A stretch of DNA of 64,000 nt from Pseudomonas sp. BSw22131 (lineage in GTDB: Bacteria > Pseudomonadota > Gammaproteobacteria > Pseudomonadales > Pseudomonadaceae), in assembly GCF_026810445.1 (NCBI RefSeq), contig NZ_CP113949.1, positions 5,675,291 through 5,739,290 of the forward strand, in the 5' to 3' direction. Positions 48,544 through 60,889 of this stretch are shown in pieces. The first letter of the stretch is position 1; every line of letters starts with the position of its first letter. Position numbers and translations under genes: made by a program. A model generated the notes under the pieces. It was not told the DNA's origin and ran no database searches. It was given only the letters and a program-made list of their open reading frames with translations.

Positions 48544-51183
48544 TTATTGCCTTGGCTGCAGCATTAAAGCGACCAGCGCAGTCCACCCGGTCTGATGCGA
48601 TGCGCCTAAACCCCGCCCATTCTCCCCATGGAAATATTCGTGGAACAGCACCAGATCGCGACTTTGCGGGTCAACCTGAAGCTGTGGATAACCTGACATC
48701 GAAGGGCGTTTACCCGTGTGATCCAGTAGGAACAACCGGCAAATCCTCGCGCTGATCCCATCAGCCACTTCATCCAGAGACGCCAGGTATCCCGAGCCGG
48801 TCGGGAATTCCACCGAAAAATTCTCGCCGTAGTAACGATGAAACTCGCGCAGGGATTCGATCAGCATGTAGTTGAGCGGCATCCAGGTTGGGCCCCGCCA
48901 GTTGGAGTTTCCCCCAAACAGTCTGGATTCTGACTCCGCCGGTTCGTAATCCGCACAGAGCGTGTCGCCATTTACGCGCATGCTGAACGGCTGCGCTGCG
49001 TAGGCCTTGGACAGTGAGCGGATTCCGAAGTCGGAGAGAAACTCTCGTTCGTCGAGCATACGTTTGAGTAAATCCTTGGTTCGCTGACCTCGGAGCAGCG
49101 CCAGAAGCAAGCGGTTACCTTTGCCTGGCTCGGTCCAGCGCGAGACCAGCAGCGCAAGGTCCGGACGATGGTGCAAGAAGCCAAGCAGCCGCTCTTTCAA
49201 GCCTTTGAGCCCTTCGTGCTCGCGCTGTTCAAGCACCCGCACCGCGAACAGCGGTATGAGGCCAACAATGGATCGCAAACGCATCGGCTCGCTGGCGCCA
49301 TCCGGACGGTGCAGGACGTCGTAAAAGAACCCATCCTGGTCATCCCAAAGGCCGTCAGTGCCGCTGCCGACCTGGCTGATCGCGCCCGCGATATAGAGGA
49401 AGTGTTCGAAGAATTTGACCGAAATATCAACATAAACTTCGTTGCGTTTGGCCAACTCCAGCGCGATGCGCATCAGATCCAGCGCATAACTTGCGACCCA
49501 CGCGGTGCCATCAGCCTGATCGAGTTGGTAACCCGGCGCCATGGCTGCGGACCGGTCGAACAGTGCGATGTTATCAAGACCCAGAAACCCGCCCTGGAAA
49601 ATGTTATGGCCTTCGGCGTCCTTGCGATTGACCCATCAGGAAAAATTCAGCAGCAGCTTGTGGAAAATTCGCTCAAGGAAGTCGGCATCACCTTCGCCTT
49701 TTAACGCCTTTTCCATCTGGTAGACCCGCCAACTCGCCCAGGCATGCACCGGCGGATTGGCGTCGTCGAAGCGCCATTCGTAGGCGGGCAACTGACCATT
49801 GGGGTGCATGAAGCGATCCTTCACCAGCAATAACAACTGGTCCTTGGCGAAGTCTGGATCGATGAGCGCAAACGCCACCGCCTGAAACGCCAGATCCCAA
49901 GACGCGTACCACAGGTATTCCCACTTGTCTGGCATGGACACAATGTCGAAATTGCACAGGTGCTGCCATTGGCTGTTGCGAATTTTCGCGCGGCCGGGCG
50001 GCATCGGACCTTGGTTATGATCACCTTCAAGCCAGGCTTTTACATCGAAATAGTAAAGCTGCTTAGACCACAGCAGGCCCGCAAGGGCCTGACGTTGAAC
50101 ATTGCGCGCGTCGGCATCCTTTATCCCGTACTGCAACGCAGCGTAGTAGTCGTCGGCTTCTTTGAGCCGTGCTGTGAATAACTCTCGCGCATCAACTGCC
50201 GCAGCATGCGCGGGCGCAAACCGCAGATACACCACCTCACTCGCATAGCCTTCAAGCGAGAGTAAAAAATGCGCAGCAACGCGAGTGCCCCTGTCGCGCC
50301 GGACTGCATTGGCGTCAATCCCGGTGATGAAGTCGTTGATTCCGTCTTTAAACGGGCCTTGCCCTGGCGATCCGAAAAGCTTCGGCGTATTTGTTTCGTT
50401 TTCGCAAAACAGCCATTCACAGGGTTGGCGGCTCCACGCCGTGACCTGCTTGTCTGTGGTCTGGGGATGACGTGCGTAGACAGAGGTGCCATCAAGTGAC
50501 AGCGAAGGGCGTTCGGCATCACGTCCGAAGCTCCAGGTATTCCGGGCCCAGACGTGAGGCAGTACGTGCAGCCGGGCAGGGCGCTCGGACCTGTTGACCA
50601 CAGTGATACGCATAAAGATGTCGTCGGCGGCTTGTTTGGCATACTCGATGGTCACATCGAAGTAATGATCATCGTTGAACACCCCGGTATCGAGGACTTC
50701 ATACTCAGCGTCGTTCAGTCCCCGCCTCGCGTTCTCGTTGACCAGATCGGCGTATGGGAACGCGGCGTGGGGATATTTGTAGAGCATGCGCATGTAGGAG
50801 TGACTTGGGACGCCGTCCACATGAAAGTACAGTTCCTTCACGTCTTCGCCGTGATTTCCTTCTGCATTATTCAAGCCGAATAACCGGTCCTTGAGGATCG
50901 TATCGCGCTCGTTCCACAGGCCCAGACCCAGGCACCAGTGCTGCGAACGGTCCGAGAAACCCGCCAGTCCATCCTCGCCCCATCGATAAGCGCGGCTACG
51001 TGCGTGTTCGTGGGGGAAGTAGTTCCACGCGTTGCCGTCAGCGCTGTAATCCTCTCTGACCGTACCCCACTGGCGATCACTCAAGTAAGGCCCCCACTCC
51101 CTCCACTGCTCGGCACTTTGTGCGGAAAGGCGCGCACCTTCAACGGTTTCAAGCAGGGTTTTGCGGTCGATGTCGGCAGTCAT
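48544..51183 (-). pseudogene. MGH1-like/GH63-clan glucosidase, interrupted by an in-frame TGA
   Basis: Two open frames on the minus strand, 49636-51183 and 48544-49635, are in the same reading frame and separated only by a TGA at 49636-49638. Read through, they give one protein of about 879 residues, the size of intact family members. The stop is codon 516, within LLLNFS-stop-WVNRKDAEG, where related proteins carry a Trp-Trp pair (TGG TGG), so a single G-to-A change explains it. The second half has the conserved FQGGFLGLDNI and ends normally. The ATG at 51183 (MTADIDRKTLLE) is the likely start. Family members act on alpha-glucosides such as glucosylglycerate or trehalose-like compounds; the substrate is unknown. 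Without readthrough only the first 515 residues are made, losing much of the catalytic barrel. Confidence 0.85.
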
Positions 51184-51445
51184 TGTTCGCTTCCAGATTA
51201 CTGTATATGTCCGGCAGTGCAGGGTGATGTCGCTGCCAAGTGGCACCGGGTCGACGAGCATATGCGTGGGCCCATCATGCTGTCTTCAGATGAAGCGGCG
51301 CCAAGTTTCATAGCGCTTTCATATATCGGATAACTGGTATTAGCGGGTGTGAAACCTTGTGGATAAATGTCTGTGCGAAGCGGTAGTATCAATTTGCTAC
51401 TATCCAGCTAAAATCTAGACCTTACCCGCCCCTCAGGAGCGACTG

Positions 51446-53242
51446 ATGCACAGTATTTACCACGACGAGCAGCAACGACTGGCCGCCGTGCACGCCCTAC
51501 AATGGCTTGAAACCGCGAAAAACGAGAACTTTCAACGTATTTGCCGGCTTGCCGCAACCTTCTTCAAGGTGCCAACCGCACTGATTTCGCTTGTTGAAAA
51601 AGACCGTCAGTGGTTTCCAGGCTCCGTCGGCTTCGCTGCGGATGAAACTCCAATCGATCAATCGTTCTGCCGTCATGGCTTGACGCAGCCAGGCGTATTG
51701 GTCGTACCGGATGCGCGCCTTGATGAACGCTTTTCTCGCAACCCGCTGGTGACTGCAAAAGGCGGAATACGCTTTTATGCGGGCGCACCGCTACGGGATC
51801 GCAATGGCCTGGCGCTTGGCAGATTGTGCATCATCGATTCAGAACCCCACCCGTTGACGGCACAAGAACTATCGGCGCTTGAGGATTTTGCCGAAATGGT
51901 CATGGTGCAGATCGAGCAGTGTCAGTTGATGCGATACCGCGACCCGCTGAGCGGGCTGCCTAATCTGTCGCAGTTTCTAATCGATACCAGAGGGTTGCCA
52001 GCCAACAGCAATACTGCACGCTTGGTCATTGTCATCCGGATACAGGACTCTCAATGCAGTACGCCTGCATCGCTGGACGACTGTATCAGTGCCGGCCAGG
52101 AAAGACGCCGCGCGATGGCGATTCGTCTGCGTCATCAACTGGATGGTATCGCTGAGACGTACCAGGTCACCGAGCAGGACCTCTGCGCGGTGCTGAGCTG
52201 CAAAATAGAGCGCAAGCAAGAGCTGTTTCGAGCAGTAATCGCCCTTATCAGTGATCCCGACTCTCAATGCACCACGCGCATTGGCGTCGCGAGCTGCGAG
52301 CAGGGCACGATGACGTCGGCTGAGCTATTGCGCAAAGCCACGCACGCGGTAGAAGTCGCAAGCCGCCGCCAGAGCGACTGGGCTGTTTACGACGAAGCTC
52401 AGGACTCGGCTCAGCGACGTGCTTTCACCTTATTGAGCGACTTTACTGCGGCCATGGACGATGGTGGCTTGTATCTGGATTATCAACCGCGCTTCAGCTT
52501 GCAGGATGGGCGGCTGCTGAGTGCCGAGGCGTTGATACGCTGGCAACACCCTGTTCTGGGCAATATTTCGCCCGCAGAATTTATCCCGCTCATCGAAGGG
52601 GCCGGACAAATCAGCATCGTTACTCGATGGGTCATCAACAAAGCGTTAGCTGAACTCGCCGGGTGGAGCAGCCAGGAGACCCGTCTGGCAATCAATCTGT
52701 CTGCCATGGACTTTGAGTCACTGGACATCGCGCTGACACTAAAAACGGCCTGCAAACGACACGGCATTGCGCCTTCGCGTTTGGAGGTTGAAATCACGGA
52801 GGGTGAGTGGATAAGAGCAAACCCCTTGGTGATTTCGCAGTTGTCAGCAGTGCGTGAACTGGGTGTGGACGTGGCCATCGATGATTTCGGTACCGGCTAT
52901 AGCAACTTTGCTTATCTGCACGAGATTCCTGCCAACGTCCTGAAACTGGACAGGTCGCTGGTCACCGACCTGGAACACAAGCCGCGCAACCGGATTATTG
53001 CGCGGTCAGTGTTTAAACTGGCCCATGAGTTGGGTTACCGCACTGTCGCCGAGGGTATCGAAACCTTTCGCTGCCTGAGCCTCGTGCGTGAATACGGTTG
53101 CCATGAGGCTCAGGGTTACTTCCTCAGCCGGCCATTGCCGCTGGCCTACTACACACGGCCAAGCGACAACATTGCATTGAGTTTCAATCCTTGCAAGCCG
53201 GCGCCCGAGCCAGCTCCTATGGCCACCGCCGTCAAAGCCTGA
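51446..53242 (+). CDS. GAF - degenerate GGDEF - EAL c-di-GMP protein
   Basis: A 598-residue cytoplasmic signalling protein. Residues about 20-165 form a GAF sensor domain. Residues about 170-320 look like a GGDEF domain that has lost the GGDEF motif (only RDPLSGLPN and weak later strands remain). Residues about 335-575 form an EAL phosphodiesterase with catalytic residues visible: EAL at 361-363, the N in AINLSAMDF, E in EVEITEGEW, DDFGTGYS, K in LKLDRSLV and EGIE. So it probably hydrolyses c-di-GMP. Start ATG with CAGGAG upstream. It is divergent from the interrupted hydrolase across 262 bases containing a DnaA box. Confidence 0.9.
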   Translation: MHSIYHDEQQRLAAVHALQWLETAKNENFQRICRLAATFFKVPTALISLVEKDRQWFPGSVGFAADETPIDQSFCRHGLTQPGVLVVPDARLDERFSRNPLVTAKGGIRFYAGAPLRDRNGLALGRLCIIDSEPHPLTAQELSALEDFAEMVMVQIEQCQLMRYRDPLSGLPNLSQFLIDTRGLPANSNTARLVIVIRIQDSQCSTPASLDDCISAGQERRRAMAIRLRHQLDGIAETYQVTEQDLCAVLSCKIERKQELFRAVIALISDPDSQCTTRIGVASCEQGTMTSAELLRKATHAVEVASRRQSDWAVYDEAQDSAQRRAFTLLSDFTAAMDDGGLYLDYQPRFSLQDGRLLSAEALIRWQHPVLGNISPAEFIPLIEGAGQISIVTRWVINKALAELAGWSSQETRLAINLSAMDFESLDIALTLKTACKRHGIAPSRLEVEITEGEWIRANPLVISQLSAVRELGVDVAIDDFGTGYSNFAYLHEIPANVLKLDRSLVTDLEHKPRNRIIARSVFKLAHELGYRTVAEGIETFRCLSLVREYGCHEAQGYFLSRPLPLAYYTRPSDNIALSFNPCKPAPEPAPMATAVKA

Positions 53243-53677
53243 AAGCTCCGGCCCCTTGGAGCGCCTAGACCGCCTGGAAGATGTTCAATAAGAAATGGCC
53301 AGAGCAGTGTGTAAGTTAAACGTCTCTGCCAGTGCGCGGTTTTCCAAGGTGCTAGCCAGCTCCTGAGTGATGCTCCGCATCCCTGATCAAGATCTCCTTA
53401 CCAGGTACTCGGGCGTGGTGCCAGACTGCGAAACTGCTGGGAGACCGTAACCGTCCGGCAAACACGCCTTCCTGACGCCATCGCGTAGGGCGATGGTGCC
53501 CAACTTTTCGGGGTCAGATCAAAATTTAAGCGAACACCATGTCTTGGCTTTGCGGAGCTGGATAGATTAGCTGGCCGGACGGTTACGGCGGACGATAAGT
53601 TTTTTAGTACGCCTCTGGGCAGCACATCTTCCTACCCTCCGACGTCCGCGGTGATAGCGCAATGGGTAGACCCATTG
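53243..53677. other. Gene-free region with an inverted-repeat pair
   Basis: About 435 bases between the EAL gene and the convergent AraC gene. A 75-codon minus-strand frame lacks a ribosome site and recognisable domain. The main structure is a perfect 15-bp inverted repeat (53445-53459 and 53574-53588), listed separately. The block may be a decayed insertion. Confidence 0.5.
53445..53588. repeat. Perfect 15-bp inverted repeat pair, 144 bp overall
   Basis: CCGTAACCGTCCGGC at 53445-53459 is the exact reverse complement of GCCGGACGGTTACGG at 53574-53588, with 114 bases between. This layout fits a small non-autonomous element (MITE-like) or terminal repeats of a deleted transposon. I see no clear target duplication. 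Confidence 0.55.
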
Positions 53678-54616
53678 CTAATGCGACGAGACGTAAATGG
53701 ACGGCGTAGACGGCGCAGGCAGTGCATAGGTCGCCCTCATCCATTCGATCTCTGCGTGGGGCGTTCGCCCAAAGAAACGTTTGAATTCGCGGCTGAATTG
53801 CGAGGCGCTTTCGTAGCCGACATTGAAGGCTGCCGTCGAAGCAGTCATCGCGTTGCGTAGCATCAGCAATCGCGCTTGGTGCAGGCGAGTCGATTTCAGG
53901 TACTGCATCGGCGACAAGTCCGTCACTCTGCGAAAGTGCAGATGAAAACTGGGCACGCTCATACTCGCCTCTTGTGCAAGGGACACAACATCCAAGCGCT
54001 CCTGATAGCAACAGTGGATCTTGCGGATCGCGCGAGTGACCTTACCGAAATGACCCTGACGATTGAGCGCGGCGCGCATTGAACCTCCCTGCTCGCCGGT
54101 TAGGATCCGGTAGTAGATCTCGCGCACCAGCGACGGCCCAAGTATTTGCGCTTCGATCGGATTGCTCATCGCCTCGAGAAATCGCTGCGTCGAGGGGCGC
54201 AGCAAATCGTCCATTGGCGAGGCATACATGCCCTTGGGTTGGGCATCACTTGGCCCCAGAGCTTCATCCACTTGCAGCATCAACTCGCTGGCAAGCTGAA
54301 AATTCAGGCGCATGTAGACCGCTAGCATCGGTTCCGTTTCGCTGGCATCGGTCTCCATGGTGAAAGCAACGGGGACGGAAACCACCAGGTAGTGCTGGGC
54401 GTCGTAAATGTAGACATCATCGCCTAGATAGCCGCGCTTGCGCCCTTGGCACAGGATCACGATACCAGGGTCGTACAAAACCGGAGTGCGAGCCAGCGGG
54501 CGGTTTGAACGCAAAAAGCGAATATCCTCCAACTCGCTCAGATTATAGCCCTCGACCGGCGCGAGCTTTTCCATCAAATGCACCATGCCTGAGGTGCGTG
54601 GATCAGCCTGAGTCAC
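53678..54616 (-). CDS. AraC-family regulator
   Basis: A 312-residue regulator with an N-terminal AraC_N-type sensor domain (YNLSELEDIRFLRSNRP onwards) and a C-terminal AraC double helix-turn-helix (SLAQEASMSVPSFHLHFRRV ... GYESASQFSREFKRFFG). The start is taken as GTG at 54616, with AGGGGAC upstream; other in-frame starts are 54685 and 54586. It follows the SDR gene on the same strand after 22 bases, so the two are probably cotranscribed and the regulator may control the pair. Ligand unknown. Confidence 0.86.
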   Translation of the reverse strand: MTQADPRTSGMVHLMEKLAPVEGYNLSELEDIRFLRSNRPLARTPVLYDPGIVILCQGRKRGYLGDDVYIYDAQHYLVVSVPVAFTMETDASETEPMLAVYMRLNFQLASELMLQVDEALGPSDAQPKGMYASPMDDLLRPSTQRFLEAMSNPIEAQILGPSLVREIYYRILTGEQGGSMRAALNRQGHFGKVTRAIRKIHCCYQERLDVVSLAQEASMSVPSFHLHFRRVTDLSPMQYLKSTRLHQARLLMLRNAMTASTAAFNVGYESASQFSREFKRFFGRTPHAEIEWMRATYALPAPSTPSIYVSSH

Positions 54617-54638
54617 TGACGTCCCCTCTGCTTGCCAC

Positions 54639-55472
54639 TCAACCGTCAGTTGAACGGGTAAGTGCTTCCCACTGATCCATCTCACTGGCAGCGCGATTCA
54701 GCTTGTCACGTACCAGCCCAAGCGCATCACTGCCCAACAGTAAGTGTGTCGGTGGCATAGGGCTGGCAATAGCCTGCAACATTGCTAGCGCAGCCTTGTG
54801 CGGATCGCCTAGCTGCTTACCGCTCTTCTGTTCGCGCGCTTTGCGCACTGGATCGAAGCTGGCATCGTAATCGGCAATGCTCCGTGGAGAGCGCTGCATC
54901 GAACGACCGGCCCAGTCAGTGCGAAACGAGCCAGGCGCCACGGCGGTCACAAAGATGTTGAAAGGCAAAAGTTCTTTGCTCAACGTATCGGAGATACCTT
55001 CAAGAGCAAACTTGCTCCCACAATAGTACGCAATACCCGGCATCGTGATTGTGCCACCCATGGAGGTGATGTTAAGGATGTGACCGGCACGACGCTTACG
55101 AAAATAAGGAACGAAAGCCTTAGTTACTGCTACCGCACCAAACACGTTGACGTCGAATTGGCGACGCATCTCCTCCAGCGGCGACTCTTCGAAGATGCCC
55201 TCATGACCGTAGCCGGCGTTGTTAACCAACACGTCGACCGGGCCGTGGGTTGCTTCAATAGCAGCGACTACGCTATCGATCCGGGCGAAGTCAGTGACAT
55301 CCAGAATTACCCCATGAGCATGATCCACTGAGAGCGCCTGAAAGTCCTGCAAAGCGGCTTCACTACGCACGGTACCTATTACACGGTGACCCGCTGCAAT
55401 AGCTTCCTGCGCCAGAGCGTTGCCAAGGCCACTGCTCACCCCCGTAATGAATAGGGTTTTTCTGCTGCCCAT
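54639..55472 (-). CDS. Short-chain dehydrogenase/reductase
   Basis: A 277-residue classical SDR. NAD(P) motif TGVSSGLGNAL near residue 9, NNAG segment (VLVNNAGYGHEG), and catalytic YxxxK (YYCGSKFALEG). Substrate unknown. The ATG at 55472 has TTGGAG six bases upstream; an upstream TTG is less likely. Such SDR/AraC pairs are common accessory genes in pseudomonads and often involve xenobiotic or aldehyde stress, which is only a guess here. Confidence 0.9.
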   Translation of the reverse strand: MGSRKTLFITGVSSGLGNALAQEAIAAGHRVIGTVRSEAALQDFQALSVDHAHGVILDVTDFARIDSVVAAIEATHGPVDVLVNNAGYGHEGIFEESPLEEMRRQFDVNVFGAVAVTKAFVPYFRKRRAGHILNITSMGGTITMPGIAYYCGSKFALEGISDTLSKELLPFNIFVTAVAPGSFRTDWAGRSMQRSPRSIADYDASFDPVRKAREQKSGKQLGDPHKAALAMLQAIASPMPPTHLLLGSDALGLVRDKLNRAASEMDQWEALTRSTDG

Positions 55473-55825
55473 GGTGAACTCCAATAAGTAGGTACGAGGC
55501 GATGATGTTATCTATCGAAAACCGGGTCACCTATGCCGGTTTGTCTTGGAGCATTGCCTATTCCTATCAGAGTCAACATTTGGATGGGTGAGCGTTTAAC
55601 CACGCAATATAACGTTGGTTTTGCGCTTATCTTAGGCACCCGGTCGGGCGCTGCTCGAGGATCCTAGCCGCCTCGGCGCCTGCTAGACTTATAAAGTACC
55701 GTAATGCACCCGATATACCTCTATGGAGGCGACAGTTCGGAAATGAGTGAAGCTGCTACGGATAGTCCGAGTGAAATGCTTCCGATCTTGTGAGCCTCTG
55801 CCGAGGTGACTTTGCCTGACTCAGA
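55473..55825. other. Gene-free region between the SDR gene and the IS66 remnant
   Basis: About 350 bases. The left end must hold the SDR/AraC promoter. I see no further gene, repeat or clear promoter. The 3' part of the frame containing the transposase remnant enters here but no longer resembles IS66, so one break of the element lies close to 55826. Confidence 0.5.
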
Positions 55826-56121
55826 CAGATGCCCACTCATGCGCGCAGACTGGATGAAGCTCATGATCGCCGCCGCTCGTTTGCCGCTGCGCAGCGCCCC
55901 TGCTAAGAGCCGGTTTTTGCGACCAACAGGCCAGGGCCGGTTATGGTTCTCTGCCCAGTTGTTGTCTATGGGTACGGCCCCGTCATTGAGGTAGCGCGAC
56001 AGCGCTGAGCGTTTCAGGTTGTAATCCAAGGCTCTGCTGATGGCTGAGCCTTGGGACACTCAGCTGGGCTGATCATCCAGGCTTGCAGCATATTCATCAC
56101 CGGTACTGCCTTTTCTTGCCG
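55826..56121 (-). pseudogene. IS66-family transposase remnant (C-terminal part, frameshifted)
   Basis: On the minus strand, one frame gives RQEKAVPVMNMLQAWM and another, from near 56055, gives SAISRALDYNLKRSALSRYL, then IDNNWAENHNRPWPVGRKN and ALRSGKRAAAIMSFIQSARMSGH. Together these follow the C-terminal third of IS66 TnpC, including the DNN..EN region with the catalytic glutamate. The frame breaks between them, and the normal end (DPYAYLKDVLTRLP) is missing, so it is inactive and truncated on both sides. No intact IS ends were found. Confidence 0.85.
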
Positions 56122-56155
56122 TATTCGACACCGGAAATCCGGCTCCAGCCCCAAT

Positions 56156-56187
56156 AAAAAAAGCCAACCCGATGGGGTTGGCCTTTT
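56156..56187 (-). terminator. gyrB terminator
   Basis: On the minus strand, GCCAACCCC and GGGTTGGC pair around a tiny loop and are followed by TTTTTTTATT. It starts 23 bases after the gyrB stop. A plus-strand reading is also weakly terminator-like (CCTTTTG). Confidence 0.9.
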
Positions 56188-56209
56188 GATTACTAACAGC
56201 CGTGAAACC

Positions 56210-59735
<3,526 letters not shown>

Positions 59736-59747
59736 CAGCTTCTACTG

Positions 59748-60851
59748 TTACAGGCGCATCGGCATAACGACATAGGCTGAATCGTCGTTGCCCGACTCTT
59801 GGACAAGAGCGCTGCTGTTGGAGTCCGACAGAATCAAGCGGACTTGCTCAGTGGTCATCACGCCCAACACATCAAGCAGGTAGCTGACGTTGAAACCGAT
59901 TTCGAGCGAACCGCCGTCGTAGTCCACGCCGATCTCTTCTTCTGCTTCTTCCTGTTCAGGGTTGTTGGCCTGGATCTTCAGTTGCCCACTCGCAAGTTGC
60001 AGACGAATGCCGCGGTATTTCTCGTTGGACAAGATGGCTGTACGACTGAATGCTTCGCGCAGGGCCTGCCGATCACCCAGAACCAGCTTGTCTCCGCCCT
60101 TGGGCAGTACACGCTCGTAGTCCGGGAACTTGCCGTCCACCAATTTGGAGGTGAATGTGAATTCCCCGGTCGTAGCACGGATGTGGTGCTGTCCCAAGAC
60201 GATGCTGACCATTCCGTCCTGCTCAGTGAGCAACCGCGCCAACTCAAGGATCCCTTTGCGCGGAACGATGACCTGGTGACGATCGGCCTGCTCAATCTCT
60301 GCGGCCATGGAGCACATCGCAAGACGGTGGCCATCAGTGGCAACGGCGCGAAGAGTGCCTGACTGCACTTCAAGGAGCATGCCGTTCAAGTAATAACGAA
60401 CGTCCTGCTGAGCCATTGCGAAGCTGGTGCGCTCAATCAAGCGGCGCAATTTGCTTTGCACCAGATTAAAGGTGAAAGATCCCGGCCCTTCTTCAACAGT
60501 CGGAAAGTCATTGGCAGGCAGGGTAGACAGTGTGAAACGGCTGCGGCCAGCTTTTACAATCAGCTTCTGCTCATCAAGCTTGATATCAATCAATGCGTCA
60601 TTGGGCAGGCTTTTGCAGATGTCCATCAGTTTACGAGCCGGGACAGTGATCTCGCCGGGCTCGGACGCTTCTTCAAGCTGAACACGCCCCACCAACTCGA
60701 CTTCCAGGTCGGTACCCGTCAACGACAACTGCTGACCCTCGACGACGAGGAGAACGTTAGACAGAACCGGCAAGGTCTGGCGGCGTTCGACAACGCCTGC
60801 GACCAGTTGCAGGGGTTTCAACAGGGCTTCGCGTTGAATGGTGAAATGCAT
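59748..60851 (-). CDS. dnaN: DNA polymerase III beta subunit (sliding clamp)
   Basis: A 367-residue clamp with three repeated domains. Start MHFTIQREALLKPLQLVAGVVERR and ending SAYVVMPMRL match the family; the C-terminal MRL is the conserved end. Second gene of the dnaA operon, 38 bases after dnaA. Confidence 0.98.
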   Translation of the reverse strand: MHFTIQREALLKPLQLVAGVVERRQTLPVLSNVLLVVEGQQLSLTGTDLEVELVGRVQLEEASEPGEITVPARKLMDICKSLPNDALIDIKLDEQKLIVKAGRSRFTLSTLPANDFPTVEEGPGSFTFNLVQSKLRRLIERTSFAMAQQDVRYYLNGMLLEVQSGTLRAVATDGHRLAMCSMAAEIEQADRHQVIVPRKGILELARLLTEQDGMVSIVLGQHHIRATTGEFTFTSKLVDGKFPDYERVLPKGGDKLVLGDRQALREAFSRTAILSNEKYRGIRLQLASGQLKIQANNPEQEEAEEEIGVDYDGGSLEIGFNVSYLLDVLGVMTTEQVRLILSDSNSSALVQESGNDDSAYVVMPMRL

Positions 60852-60889
60852 GGTCTAGTCCCTTGCCTTGATAAGCTGCGTTGTCATCA

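Noticed and set aside
49636..49638. Selenocysteine at the TGA of the glycoside hydrolase
   Set aside because: The family position is a tryptophan, not cysteine, and I see no SECIS-like hairpin just downstream. A point mutation is simpler.
53398..53625. A 75-codon minus-strand frame in the gene-free region
   Set aside because: No ribosome site and it runs through both arms of the inverted repeat; more likely noncoding mobile debris.
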